Below are positions 10,159 through 18,415 of a stretch of DNA of 64,000 bases, piece after piece. A model generated the notes under the pieces. That model did no database searches, was not told the DNA's origin, and worked only from the letters and a program-made list of their open reading frames with translations. Location: positions 16,953 through 80,952 of the forward strand of contig JANQSC010000032.1 in the NCBI GenBank assembly GCA_028284235.1. The letters are read 5' to 3'. Source of the DNA: Opitutaceae bacterium (GTDB lineage: Bacteria; Verrucomicrobiota; Verrucomicrobiia; Opitutales; Opitutaceae). The position numbers and the translations under genes were made by a program. How positions within the stretch are numbered: position 1 is the stretch's first letter; each line of letters starts with the position of its first letter.

Positions 10159-11013
10159 ATGAATGAAGAAGATAATGCCTCCTCTGGCAATGAATGGGTC
10201 GAAGGACTGATTGATTGGCTGTCCACCCGCGGCGTTGAATACGGAATTCAGATTCTGGCCGCGATCGTAATTTTCGTAGTCGGTAAGTGGATCGCCGGAT
10301 TCGTCCGCAACAAGCTCCGTAGTACGATGCAAAAACGCGACGTGGATCCCGCCCTCGTCTCGTTTGGCACCAGTATCATCTACTATGTTCTGATGATCGC
10401 CGTAGTGATCGCCGCCATCCAGCGCGTCGGCTTCGAAACCACTTCTCTGGTCGCCGTTCTCGGTGCCGCCGGCCTCGCAGTCGGCCTCGCCCTTCAAGGC
10501 TCCCTATCCAATTTCGCCTCCGGCGTGCTCATCATCATGTTCCGACCATTTAAGATTGGCGACTTCATCGACGCGGGCGGTCAAGCCGGCGTAGTGCAGG
10601 AGATCGGCGTTCTGGTAACGATCATGAAGACGCCCGACAACAAAAAGATCATCCAGCCCAATTCGGCCATCATGTCGGGAGCCATCGTCAACGTCACCGC
10701 CAACGACACCCGCCGCGTCGACATGAGCGTGGGCGTCAGCTACTCCGACGACCTCGACAAGGTTCAGAACATTATCAACGAAGTCATCAGCGCCGACGAG
10801 CGCGTCCTCCAAGACCCCGCCCCTCAGATTGTGGTCTCCGAGCTCGCCGACAGCAGCGTCAACTTCCACGTGCGCCCCTGGTGCGCCACCAGCGACTACT
10901 GGGGAGTGTACTTCGACTTCCAGAAAACAATCAAGCAACGCCTCGATAGCGAAGGCGTATCCATTCCGTTCCCACAACAGGATGTCTACATGCATCAAGT
11001 TGCGGGACAATAA
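10159..11013 (+). CDS. mscS: small-conductance mechanosensitive channel, MscS family
   Basis: Membrane-tension-gated channel that releases solutes on hypo-osmotic shock. The 284-aa length matches E. coli MscS. Three membrane helices occupy about residues 30-130. The pore-lining TM3 and following beta domain are recognised by GAAGLAVGLALQGSLSNFAS and MFRPFKIGDFI. The C-terminal alpha/beta cytoplasmic cage (VRPWCATSDYW) is intact. It is followed 26 bp later by the small YqaE-like gene and then a strong terminator, so the two may form one unit. Confidence 0.95.
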   Translation: MNEEDNASSGNEWVEGLIDWLSTRGVEYGIQILAAIVIFVVGKWIAGFVRNKLRSTMQKRDVDPALVSFGTSIIYYVLMIAVVIAAIQRVGFETTSLVAVLGAAGLAVGLALQGSLSNFASGVLIIMFRPFKIGDFIDAGGQAGVVQEIGVLVTIMKTPDNKKIIQPNSAIMSGAIVNVTANDTRRVDMSVGVSYSDDLDKVQNIINEVISADERVLQDPAPQIVVSELADSSVNFHVRPWCATSDYWGVYFDFQKTIKQRLDSEGVSIPFPQQDVYMHQVAGQ

Positions 11014-11039
11014 ACACAAAACCCCACCCCTCCCACACC

Positions 11040-11216
11040 ATGGACAACAAAGTACTCAAAATCATCCTCGCAATCCTGATTGCTCCCATAGGAGCGTACT
11101 TGCAAGTCGGCGCGACAAAGCACCTCTGGATCAATATCGTTCTCTGGATAATCACATTCGGCGTCTTAGGTATCGTCCACGCTCTCTGGCTCGTGCTCAC
11201 CGACGTGAAGGGCTAG
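11040..11216 (+). CDS. YqaE/Pmp3 family small membrane protein
   Basis: A 58-aa protein with two hydrophobic helices. The first contains LAILIAPIGAYLQVG, which closely fits the Pmp3/YqaE signature of a helix with a conserved PP/PIG.. stretch. The second is LWINIVLWIITFGVLGIVHAL, followed by a short charged tail ending DVKG. Family members are stress- or salt-related membrane proteolipids of poorly defined role. The ATG at 11040 lies 26 bp after mscS, and a perfect rho-independent terminator follows the stop by 24 bp. The small size makes it easy to miss. Confidence 0.8.
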   Translation: MDNKVLKIILAILIAPIGAYLQVGATKHLWINIVLWIITFGVLGIVHALWLVLTDVKG

Positions 11217-11240
11217 TTGTCCTCGACACTTCCCATTTGA

Positions 11241-11269
11241 AAGCCGCGGTTCCGACCGCGGCTTTTTTT
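11241..11269 (+). terminator. rho-independent terminator after mscS / YqaE-like gene
   Basis: A perfect 10-bp stem, AAGCCGCGGT (11241-11250) pairing with 11255-11264 across a TCCG loop, followed by a run of T residues to 11269. Confidence 0.92.
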
Positions 11270-11290
11270 GTGGAACCAGTATATTTAGAG

Positions 11291-11368
11291 GAACCACGAA
11301 TGAACATGAATCGACGCGAATGAGAAGCGTCAAAAAATTCGTGTTTATTCGCGTCCATTCGCGGTTTC
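11291..11368. repeat. imperfect inverted repeat built from 10-bp CGAAT units
   Basis: The left arm (11291-11323) contains ACGAAT, ATGAAT and GCGAAT at 10-bp intervals. The right arm (11336-11368) is the approximate reverse complement, with units of the form GCGAAT, GCGAAT and ACGAAT on the other strand. It lies between the YqaE terminator and the 3' end of trpA. The helical-turn period suggests a dispersed palindromic repeat or a protein-bound dyad. Only one copy is in this window. Confidence 0.65.
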
Positions 11369-11400
11369 ACAAGTCGCTGCGAGCCCGCCCATCGAGACGT

Positions 11401-12207
11401 CTAATCGACCTGCGTGCCCTGCACCAGATCCGTCACCAAATCGCCCATACGGTCGAGCGTGGCCGCGCGGTCGCCCAAGTTGTCTTTGATCGTGTTGACA
11501 ATGGCGCTCCCGACGACCACTCCGTCCGCCAATTCGGCCACCGAACGCACTTGCTCCCGATTGTGTATCCCGAATCCCACCACAAGCGGCTTGTCCGTAT
11601 GGCGTTTGATCATGGCTACCATTTCTTCGAGATCCGAAGCCAAGTTGTCCCGCACGCCAGTCACCCCCGTGCGCGAGACGTAGTAAATAAAACCCGTCGC
11701 GAATCGGGCGATGTACTCCACCCGCTCCTCGGGCGTCGTCGGCGCCAGCAAGAAAACCGTCTTCACGCCGTGAGCATCGCACGCCGCCATATGATCCTCC
11801 GCCTCCTCCGGAGGCAAGTCCAGCACCAGAAGACCGTCCACGCCCGCCTCCGCCGCTTCCGCGACGTAGTCGTCAAGCCCGCCGCTGAACATCAAATTGT
11901 AGTAGGTGTAGAACACAATCGGCGTCGTGTCGTTCTCCTTCCGGATCGCCCGAACCAAGTCGAACACGTCGGAGCGCGTCGTTCCCGCTTCCAACGCGCG
12001 CTGAGCCGCGAGCTGATTGGTCAACCCATCCGCGAGCGGATCCGAGAACGGCACGCCGAGTTCCAGCACGTCGACGCCCGAACGCAACAAAGTCCGGCAA
12101 ACCTCCAGCGAGGTCTCCGGATCCGGGTCCCCCGCGCAAACATAGGAGACGAAAGCGGACCGGCCTTCGGACCGGGCGTTTTGAAAGGCGTTCTCGATAC
12201 GGTTCAT
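11401..12207 (-). CDS. trpA: tryptophan synthase alpha subunit
   Basis: Cleaves indole-3-glycerol phosphate to indole and glyceraldehyde 3-phosphate, passing indole to TrpB. The 268-aa product from ATG 12207 starts MNRIENAF, the usual family beginning; a second ATG four codons upstream is possible. The catalytic glutamate lies in VLELGVPFSDP and the second acidic residue in the same segment. The phosphate-binding region FGIHNREQV and the final GSAIV motif are present. TrpB and other trp genes are not in the window, so trpA is isolated here, with tRNA-His divergently upstream. Confidence 0.95.
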   Translation of the reverse strand: MNRIENAFQNARSEGRSAFVSYVCAGDPDPETSLEVCRTLLRSGVDVLELGVPFSDPLADGLTNQLAAQRALEAGTTRSDVFDLVRAIRKENDTTPIVFYTYYNLMFSGGLDDYVAEAAEAGVDGLLVLDLPPEEAEDHMAACDAHGVKTVFLLAPTTPEERVEYIARFATGFIYYVSRTGVTGVRDNLASDLEEMVAMIKRHTDKPLVVGFGIHNREQVRSVAELADGVVVGSAIVNTIKDNLGDRAATLDRMGDLVTDLVQGTQVD

Positions 12208-12324
12208 CGCGCCAATCAACTAAAGGCCCCACCTGCAAGGTCAAGAAATTGGCGCCGACACGCGTCCGCGAAGAGGTCCATTCGGCCGGATCGGCCCAAT
12301 TGCCGCTCGCTCATCAAAAAGGCA

Positions 12325-12357
12325 TTGACAGACCCAACCCTCAGTGGAATTTAAGAT
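12325..12357 (+). promoter_or_regulatory. putative promoter of tRNA-His
   Basis: A perfect -35 hexamer TTGACA (12325-12330) is followed by an A/T-rich stretch AATTTAAGAT (12348-12357) that would hold the -10 box, although no hexamer there matches TATAAT well at 17-18 nt spacing. The mature tRNA begins at 12374/12375. Confidence 0.45.
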
Positions 12358-12374
12358 CCTCCTTTTTTAGGATG

Positions 12375-12451
12375 GTGGCTATAGCTCAGTTGGTTAGAGC
12401 ATCGGTTTGTGGTACCGAGGGTCGCGGGTTCGAATCCCGTTAGCCACCCCA
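12375..12451 (+). tRNA. tRNA-His (anticodon GTG)
   Basis: Full cloverleaf. The acceptor stem GTGGCTA (12375-12381) pairs with 12441-12447. The anticodon stem TCGGT/ACCGA encloses the loop TTGTGGT with anticodon GTG at 12409-12411. The T-arm contains GGTTCGAATCC. The discriminator is C (12448) and CCA is encoded (12449-12451). A G at 12374 faces C73, as required for the G-1 identity base of tRNA-His. Confidence 0.97.
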
Positions 12452-12507
12452 CCTCCATTTTGGGGAATCGCTATCCGATACGGCATAGGAAATGCTTTGA
12501 TGTGACT

Positions 12508-13125
12508 ATGAAAATACACATAGGCACATTTTTCCTTTGGGTTGCAATTCTCCTGGGAACTTCTGCGAACGCTCAAAGCGATCCGATCAAAATGATCACT
12601 CGGGACGACAGATTCCTGGAGATATTGGAACGTCTGGAGGAAGGTGAATTTGAGGATCTGCGCAAGGGAGCCAGTATTAGCGATGCCTGGAGCGATGGCG
12701 CTCGAGGGGTACTGAATCTGCTAAAAGAAGAGGGCTTTGAAATTCTGGAATCCAATGGAGTAGTTGGCCTTCCAAGAGACGAGGCGATGCTCAAGTCTTT
12801 AACCAATCTCCTCCAATACTTTGAAGAGACCTATTACTTAGCTTTGGAGAATCTGAAAAACCCTCCCATTCCGAAGCGCCAAGAAGGAGAGGTTTTTGCC
12901 TATCAACGCAGATATGCGGAGTTGAGCGAGGACGGTGAAGTTAAGGTATTGGTGGACGACACTCCGGGGCCGCTCGTTTACAGCCCTGATCATTCTAGAG
13001 CGAATACTAAAGGGATGCTTCGTTTGGGAAACGTGAATGTCGCGAAGGAATGCACAACTCTCGAAGAGGCGTTCGTAATGCGTCAATTTGTTGAGGCGTT
13101 GATCGAAACAGTAAGATCCTCATGA
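12508..13125 (+). CDS. orphan exported protein of lower GC content
   Basis: I do not recognise this 205-aa protein. From ATG 12508 it begins with a signal peptide (MKIHIGTFFLWVAILLGTSANA, cleavage predicted after ANA), so it is probably periplasmic or secreted. The mature part is acidic and helical (EILERLEEGEFEDL, LTNLLQYFEETYY) with no cysteine-based or catalytic motif. Codon use is visibly less GC-rich than the flanking genes, with many A/T third positions. It starts 57 bp downstream of tRNA-His and is followed by a hairpin array. tRNA-adjacent position plus odd composition suggests acquired DNA. The longer reading upstream overlaps the tRNA and is rejected. Confidence 0.7.
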   Translation: MKIHIGTFFLWVAILLGTSANAQSDPIKMITRDDRFLEILERLEEGEFEDLRKGASISDAWSDGARGVLNLLKEEGFEILESNGVVGLPRDEAMLKSLTNLLQYFEETYYLALENLKNPPIPKRQEGEVFAYQRRYAELSEDGEVKVLVDDTPGPLVYSPDHSRANTKGMLRLGNVNVAKECTTLEEAFVMRQFVEALIETVRSS

Positions 13126-13130
13126 CCTAA

Positions 13131-13282
13131 CCTTACTATCCGCGAAGCGGATTCCTAATGGCCCCGCAAAGCGAGGACTCCTAGCGAGCGCAGAGAGCGA
13201 TGACATCACCGCTCTCCTGTTTTGACAGGATCGCTAGGATGTTCCTTCGGAACAACTAAGGAGCCTCTGCGAGGCAATAAGG
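13131..13282. repeat. intergenic hairpin array 1
   Basis: A 152-bp stretch bounded by imperfect inverted ends (CCTTACTATCC / GGCAATAAGG). It is made almost entirely of small hairpins: CCGC-gaa-GCGG (13140-13150), TCCTGT-ttt-GACAGGA (about 13215-13230), GTTCC-ttc-GGAAC (13241-13253) and GCCTC-tgc-GAGGC (13263-13275). A wider dyad also pairs TCCTAGCGA with TCGCTAGGA. The module GCTCTCCTGT..TTGACAGGATCG is shared with the element at 24693-24919. No reading frame is apparent; the remaining 114 bases to the next gene show nothing. Confidence 0.7.
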
Positions 13283-13396
13283 CTAGCCTCTTGAACCAAC
13301 CCGTAATGTTCCAACTTTGTATCCGTTCGCAAGCATTCACGATTCCACCCATTAACTGCTTGAAGTTTCCCTCCATCCCCTCAACCTAACACGTGT

Positions 13397-14758
13397 ATGG
13401 ATAATCGCGCTCGCCCCTTCTTTGCTGCTCTCTTGGCCGCTTCCCTTTCAAGTGCCGCATTCGCTGACGACTGGACGCCGCTGTTCAACGGCAAGTCCTT
13501 CGACGGCTGGAAACAGCTCGGAGGTGTCGCCGAATACAGTATCAAGAACGGCGAGATCGTCGGCACGTCCGTGGCCGGAACGCCCAACTCGTTCATGACC
13601 ACCGAGAAAACGTACACCGACTTCGTACTCGAGTTCGAAGTCTGGGTGCAAGACGGTCTCAACTCCGGCGTCCAGTTCCGCAGCATGAGCAAGCCCGACT
13701 ACCGCGACGGCCGCGTCCATGGCTACCAGTTCGAGCTCGACACCTCCGCCCGCGCCTGGACCGGAGGCATCTACGACGAGGCCAACCGCGGCTGGCTCTA
13801 CCCCGTCGACTACAACGAACCCGCTCGATCCCTCTACAAAAACGAGCAGTGGAACAAAGCCCGCATCGAATGCGTCGGCAACGAAGTACAGACTTTCCTC
13901 AACGGCAAACAAGTCTCCCACCTCATCGACGAGAAACCCATCACAGGATTCATCGGCCTGCAAGTGCACGGCATTGGCAAGAACCTCGACCACGCCGGCT
14001 ACAAAGTCCGCTGGCGTAATCTCCGCATCAATACGAAATCGCCCAAGCTCTCCCCCTCCGAAGGGGTCTACGTGCGCAACATCGCCCCCAACTCGCTCAG
14101 CGCTTCCGAAAAACGCCAAGGCTGGACCTTCCTCTTCGACGGGAAAAAAACCAACGCCTGGAAAGGCGCCAAATCGAAGACCCCCTTCTCCGCTGAAGGC
14201 TGGAGCGTCAAAGACGGCGTTCTCATGATCAACAAAGGCGGAAAAGGCGGCGACATCATCACCAAAAAAACCTACGGAGCGTTCGAGCTCGATTTCGAGT
14301 TCCGTCTCACTAAAGACGCCAACAGCGGCGTGAAATACTTCGTTGCCAACCACGCCGACGACGGCGCTGCTCCCAAGTATCTCGGACTCGAATACCAAGT
14401 CCTCGACAATGAAGGGCACCCGGACGGATCGAAAGGCGCCGCAGGCAACCGCACCTCCGCGTCCCTCTACGATCTCATTCCTTCTGAAAAGAAAGTGCAC
14501 AACCGCACCGTTCCACTGCGCATCGGGGAGTGGAATCACGGACGCGTCGTTTCACTTCCCAACGGAACCATCCAACACTGGCTCAACGGATTCAAAGTAG
14601 TCGAATACGAACGCGGCAACAACATCTACCGCGCCCTCATCGCCCGCAGCAAATACGCCGACATCGAGAACTTCGGACTCTCCGAAAAAGGCCACATCCT
14701 CCTGCAGGACCACAACGACGAAGTCAGCTACCGCAGCATCAAAATCCGGGAGCTCTAG
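13397..14758 (+). CDS. exported protein with two DUF1080 (3-keto-disaccharide hydrolase-type) domains
   Basis: A 453-aa secreted protein with signal peptide (FFAALLAASLSSAAFA). It has two tandem concanavalin-like DUF1080 domains. The first, at about residues 28-215, begins WTPLFNGKSFDGW and contains LNSGVQFRSM and HGYQFELD. The second, at about 238-453, begins WTFLFDGKKTNAW and contains ANSGVKYFV and LGLEYQVLD. DUF1080 proteins are abundant in Verrucomicrobia and Planctomycetes and bind or hydrolyse 3-keto-glycosides during carbohydrate breakdown, an idea that fits the Gfo/Idh dehydrogenases elsewhere in the window. The gene stands alone between two hairpin arrays. Confidence 0.9.
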   Translation: MDNRARPFFAALLAASLSSAAFADDWTPLFNGKSFDGWKQLGGVAEYSIKNGEIVGTSVAGTPNSFMTTEKTYTDFVLEFEVWVQDGLNSGVQFRSMSKPDYRDGRVHGYQFELDTSARAWTGGIYDEANRGWLYPVDYNEPARSLYKNEQWNKARIECVGNEVQTFLNGKQVSHLIDEKPITGFIGLQVHGIGKNLDHAGYKVRWRNLRINTKSPKLSPSEGVYVRNIAPNSLSASEKRQGWTFLFDGKKTNAWKGAKSKTPFSAEGWSVKDGVLMINKGGKGGDIITKKTYGAFELDFEFRLTKDANSGVKYFVANHADDGAAPKYLGLEYQVLDNEGHPDGSKGAAGNRTSASLYDLIPSEKKVHNRTVPLRIGEWNHGRVVSLPNGTIQHWLNGFKVVEYERGNNIYRALIARSKYADIENFGLSEKGHILLQDHNDEVSYRSIKIREL

Positions 14759-14791
14759 AGATCCCGCGAACAGACGAATCAAGGCGGGTAT

Positions 14792-14975
14792 TTTTTAACA
14801 GTCGCCTAGCGGCGAAATGACGCTCTCGCGTCACAAAAATCCCATCCCGCTCAGCGGGACGGGACAAGGATCTATTCGCTAGAAATATCCACAAGATCCT
14901 GTTCGCGAAGCGATCTTGTTACCGCCGCGTCGAAGACGGGACGGAATTTGATCTCGAAGAGATCACTGTTAAAAA
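14792..14975. repeat. intergenic hairpin array 2 with terminal inverted repeats
   Basis: A perfect 11-bp inverted repeat (TTTTTAACAGT at 14792-14802, complement at 14965-14975) encloses a string of at least six small hairpins: CGCC-tagc-GGCG, TGACGC-tctc-GCGTCA, CCCGC-tca-GCGGG, CGC-gaa-GCG, CGTC-gaa-GACG and GATCTC-gaa-GAGATC. It has no coding potential and lies between two convergent genes. The architecture matches arrays at 13131, 24693 and 50333, though the sequence differs. Confidence 0.75.
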
Positions 14976-15009
14976 CTCTCTTCACCTAATCTCTCCTTCC
15001 CTCCGTCCC

Positions 15010-16176
15010 TCAATCGCCGCCGCAGGCCGCATCCACCAGCGCCCGCACTTTCGCCTCCGTTGTTTCCCCCGCGTCCTGAACGCCTGAATACGCGTGAAAT
15101 CCAATCGTCCCCACCCAAGGATCCAAACGCTCCAGAATCGCGGACGCCAAATCCGGATTGACGCTTCCGCCGATCACGATCTCCAGACGACCCCGCGCCC
15201 GAGCGATCGTCTCGTTCAACCGGGCGACTCCATCCAACGCCGTTCCCGGCTCGCCCCAGCCCACGCCACTGGTCAAGATGCGATCCACGCCCGCAGCCGC
15301 CAGCGCCTCAATCGCTCCCAGCGGATCCGCCAAGGCATCGAAACCGCGGTGAAACGTCGTCTTCAAATCAAACTCCCGACTGCGTGCGACCAGTCGCTCC
15401 AACGCCGCTGAATCCAGCGCCCCGTTTTCCGTTACGACGCCAAATACCACTCCGTCGGCGCCCGTATCGGCCACCGACGCGATCTGGCTCTCCATCTCCG
15501 CAAGCTCGCTCTCCGAATAGTTGAAATCGCCCGCCCGCGGCCGGATCATCACCATCAAGCCTGGTCCGCCAAACGCTGCCCGCGCCGCGGCTACCGAAGC
15601 CAGTGGTGGCGTGAGCCCCTCCTCCTCCATTTGTCCGCACAACTCGATGGTGCCGGCGCCGCCCCGAAAGGCCGCCTCCGCAAAACGAGCGGACCGCTCT
15701 GGATCGTCGCCATTTAAACACGCTTCCACAAATGTCATGGGGGCAAGCTCCTTGCGCATTTTCCGATGAGGCAAGCCAATTTCAGAAAACGGTTCGCCCA
15801 CCTGCTCGTAGCCCAGTTTTTCATAGAACCCAACCGCTGTATCCCGAGCGTGGAGACAAGCCTGGACGATTCCGCTCGTTCGCAACTCCTGCTCCACCCA
15901 GAGCATCAAAGCCGCTCCCAGCCCGTTTCCTTGATGCGACTCAGCGACCGCCATCTGCTTGAGCCGCGCTGGCTTCTCGCCCCTCGAAAAAACCACCAAA
16001 CAGGCGACCATTCGCTCCGCTTCAAAAACGCCGAAATGCCGCGCCGCTCTCTCCGGACTCAAGCTCTCGTTCGCAAGATCCATGCCCAATGGAGTCCGCA
16101 AAACCGCGTTCCGGAGTTCGAGCTCCTGTATGTACTCCGGCGAACCATGTTCGATTTCCTTGAATCGGCGATGCAT
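15010..16176 (-). CDS. fusion of a GNAT acetyltransferase with CutC
   Basis: One continuous 388-aa frame joins two domains normally encoded separately. Residues 1 to about 145 are a GNAT N-acyltransferase with the acetyl-CoA-binding segment QMAVAESHQGNGLGAALM and the late FYEKLGYE motif. Residues 147-388 form a complete CutC TIM barrel (FRGGAGTIELCG, GLMVMIRPRAGDF, DGVVFGVV, TFHRGFDAL, RILTSGVGWGEPG, GGSVNP), a protein linked to copper homeostasis. The junction is the sequence KELAP-MTF. The internal ATG at 15738 is preceded by AAGGAG with 9 nt spacing, so free CutC may also be made. A terminator for tkt ends just upstream of the start at 16176. The GNAT substrate is unknown. Confidence 0.88.
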   Translation of the reverse strand: MHRRFKEIEHGSPEYIQELELRNAVLRTPLGMDLANESLSPERAARHFGVFEAERMVACLVVFSRGEKPARLKQMAVAESHQGNGLGAALMLWVEQELRTSGIVQACLHARDTAVGFYEKLGYEQVGEPFSEIGLPHRKMRKELAPMTFVEACLNGDDPERSARFAEAAFRGGAGTIELCGQMEEEGLTPPLASVAAARAAFGGPGLMVMIRPRAGDFNYSESELAEMESQIASVADTGADGVVFGVVTENGALDSAALERLVARSREFDLKTTFHRGFDALADPLGAIEALAAAGVDRILTSGVGWGEPGTALDGVARLNETIARARGRLEIVIGGSVNPDLASAILERLDPWVGTIGFHAYSGVQDAGETTEAKVRALVDAACGGD

Positions 16177-16182
16177 ATCCCC

Positions 16183-16219
16183 AAAAAAAAAGCCTCCGCC
16201 GCGAAACGCGAGCAGAGGC
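16183..16219 (-). terminator. rho-independent terminator of tkt
   Basis: On the minus strand GCCTC..GC.CGCG pairs with CGCG.GC.GAGGC (16192-16219), with a TTT loop, followed by about nine T residues (complement of the A run at 16183-16191). It lies 30 bp after the tkt stop and before the GNAT-CutC start. Confidence 0.88.
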
Positions 16220-16249
16220 TGGAAAATTCTGAAACGAAAGCGATCGCCG

Positions 16250-18226
16250 CTAGCGAGCCGCCGAGACCACCGACGCAGACGTCATACCCAACTCGGCCAT
16301 CACCGTGCCTCCCGGCGCGCTAATACCGAAACGGTCGATGCCAATCACCGAGCCTTCCAAGCCAACGTACTTGTACCACAAGCCGGTTACGCCCGCCTCG
16401 ATCGCCACTCGCTTCGAGCAGGACGCAGGCAGGACACTTTCCTTGTACTCCGCGCTCTGGGCGTCGAAGCGGAACATCGAAGGCATGGAAACAACGCGGG
16501 CACCAGAACCGATTTCCTCGGCCGCCGCAATCGCGTGCTGCACTTCCGAACCGGTCGCAATAATAATCACGTCCAAATCGCTCGTCTCCTTCTTCAATAC
16601 GTATCCACCTTTCAATACGCCCTGACGTCGTTCGTCCGCAGACGCCGTATTGATGTTCGGCACGCCTTGGCGTGTGAGCGACAGTACCGTCGGACCGTCC
16701 TGGCGCTCCATCGCCGCCACGAAGGCTCCCGCCGTCTCTTCCGTATCGCAGGGGCGAATCACGTCGAGGTTGGGAATGACGCGCAGTCCGGAAACGGTTT
16801 CCACCGGTTGGTGCGTTGGGCCGTCCTCGCCGACTCCAACCGAGTCGTGGGTGAAAATATAAACCACCGGGAGACCGGCAAGCGAAGCCAAGCGAATCGA
16901 CGGACGGAGGTAGTCGGCAAAGACCATGAAGGTCGCTCCGGAGGCCCGCCAGATTCCGTCGTAGGCCATTCCGTTGAGCAAGGCGCCCATAGCGTGCTCG
17001 CGAATGCCGAAGAGCAGATTGCGTCCCGACTCGTTGCCCGGCAAGAAGTCGCCGCCGTCCTTGATGTAATTCTTGGTCGAACCGTGCAGGTCCGCCGATC
17101 CGCTGATGAGTTCCGGACGAGCTGCCGCGATCGGTTGCAGCACGTTTGATCCCGAAACGCGCGTCGCCGCGCTGGCATCGTCGTCCGCAACCGGGATTTG
17201 AGACAGCAAGTCGTCGACGTCCACCGGGGCCGACGCGCCGGCCTCGAGCTGGGCCGCCAGCGACGCATTCGCGGACGCCCACGCATCGTACGTCGCTTTC
17301 CATGTATTGTAGGCTTCGATACGCGCTTGTTTCAATTCCGCGAAGTGGGCTCGCACGTCTTGGGAAACATAAAACCGGTCGGCCGGAAGGCCGAGCACCT
17401 CATGGGCGTTTTCAGAGTGCTTGATCGCTCCCCCTTCGCCGTGGCCCGCCGCCGTGCCGGCCACTTCCGGAATCCCGCGGGCAATCTCTGTTTTGGCGAT
17501 AATGAGCTGCGGCTTCCCGGTCGCCGCTTTGGCGGCCTCGAAGGCCGACGCCACTGCGTTCAAGTCGTGGCCATCGATCGTAACTACGCCCCAGCCCAGG
17601 GCTTCGTAGCGCTTGGCGGTGTCTTCGCTCTGCGACTTTTCCGCCATGGCGTCCAAGGTCACGTCGTTGCTGTCGTAGAAGACGATCAGATTGTCGAGCT
17701 TGAGGTGGCCCGCCAACGCGGAGGCTTCCTGGGCCACGCCTTCTTGAATACACCCATCTCCTGCGAGAGCGACTACGTGGTTGTCGAGAATCGTGTGTTC
17801 GGCCGTGTTGTATTTCGCCGCCGCCATCTTCTGCGACACCGCGAACCCGACCGCGTTGCCAATGCCCTGACCCAACGGACCGGTGGTGCTTTCCACCCCG
17901 TCGGTTTCCATGAACTCCGGATGCCCGGGAGTCTTGCTGTGAAGCTGGCGGAAATTCTTGAGCTCGTCGAGCGAGAGGTCGAAACCGGCCAGGTGCAGCC
18001 AACTGTAGAGGAACATGCTGCCGTGCCCCCCGGAAAGAACGAAACGGTCGCGGTTGAGCCAACGTGGCTCGTCCGGATTGACAGAAAGCGCGTGCCCGTA
18101 GAGGACGGCGCCGATTTCCGCCGATCCCAGGGGAAGCCCGACATGTCCGGACTTGCAGGCGTGGACGGCGTCAATGGCCAGTCCGCGCGCTTGATTGGCG
18201 GCGTTTTGGAGGATCTCAGTATTCAT
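16250..18226 (-). CDS. tkt: transketolase
   Basis: Thiamine-diphosphate enzyme of the non-oxidative pentose phosphate pathway, moving two-carbon ketol units between sugar phosphates. The 658-aa length is standard. The N-terminal TPP domain has [17 protein letters not shown], the diphosphate-binding [13 protein letters not shown]...N motif, and [13 protein letters not shown]. The middle domain has [13 protein letters not shown] and [14 protein letters not shown], with the catalytic glutamate in IREH, and [13 protein letters not shown]. The C-terminal domain ends [13 protein letters not shown]. The gene has its own promoter-like region upstream and terminator downstream, so it is probably monocistronic. 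Confidence 0.97.
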   Translation of the reverse strand: MNTEILQNAANQARGLAIDAVHACKSGHVGLPLGSAEIGAVLYGHALSVNPDEPRWLNRDRFVLSGGHGSMFLYSWLHLAGFDLSLDELKNFRQLHSKTPGHPEFMETDGVESTTGPLGQGIGNAVGFAVSQKMAAAKYNTAEHTILDNHVVALAGDGCIQEGVAQEASALAGHLKLDNLIVFYDSNDVTLDAMAEKSQSEDTAKRYEALGWGVVTIDGHDLNAVASAFEAAKAATGKPQLIIAKTEIARGIPEVAGTAAGHGEGGAIKHSENAHEVLGLPADRFYVSQDVRAHFAELKQARIEAYNTWKATYDAWASANASLAAQLEAGASAPVDVDDLLSQIPVADDDASAATRVSGSNVLQPIAAARPELISGSADLHGSTKNYIKDGGDFLPGNESGRNLLFGIREHAMGALLNGMAYDGIWRASGATFMVFADYLRPSIRLASLAGLPVVYIFTHDSVGVGEDGPTHQPVETVSGLRVIPNLDVIRPCDTEETAGAFVAAMERQDGPTVLSLTRQGVPNINTASADERRQGVLKGGYVLKKETSDLDVIIIATGSEVQHAIAAAEEIGSGARVVSMPSMFRFDAQSAEYKESVLPASCSKRVAIEAGVTGLWYKYVGLEGSVIGIDRFGISAPGGTVMAELGMTSASVVSAAR

Positions 18227-18239
18227 GTGTGTGGTGAGC

Positions 18240-18278
18240 GAACTCTGCTATAATAATAGAGCCCCACACCCCAATCGA
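18240..18278 (-). promoter_or_regulatory. putative tkt promoter with flanking dyad
   Basis: Read on the minus strand, an A/T-rich block (TATTATTATA) stands out in GC-rich DNA about 20-30 nt before the tkt start and could provide the -10 box. It is flanked by complementary GTGTGG and CCACAC, and by an inner CTCT/AGAG pair, so an operator or leader stem overlapping the promoter is possible. No good -35 is seen. Confidence 0.35.
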
Positions 18279-18358
18279 GCCCGGCGCCCGCCTCAAGACC
18301 AAAATGGGCGATTCCAAACGCAATCCGCCCAAGCGACGCCCCCACTTCTCGCGTGGAC

Positions 18359-18387
18359 AAAAAAAGACCGCCCCAACCAGGGCGGTC
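18359..18387 (-). terminator. rho-independent terminator of rplS
   Basis: On the minus strand GACCGCCC (18387-18380) pairs with GGGCGGTC (18373-18366), followed by seven T residues. It lies 28 bp downstream of the rplS stop. Confidence 0.92.
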
Positions 18388-18415
18388 GTTTCGAAATTGT
18401 AACTGGCGGAGCCTT

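Noticed and set aside
12409..12507. Upstream extension of the orphan exported gene into the tRNA
   Set aside because: It would begin inside tRNA-His and place the signal peptide internally; the ATG at 12508 gives a canonical signal peptide.
12375..13400. Possible attL/attR duplication of the tRNA-His 3' end
   Set aside because: No second copy of the T-arm/acceptor sequence was found nearby and there is no integrase in the window.
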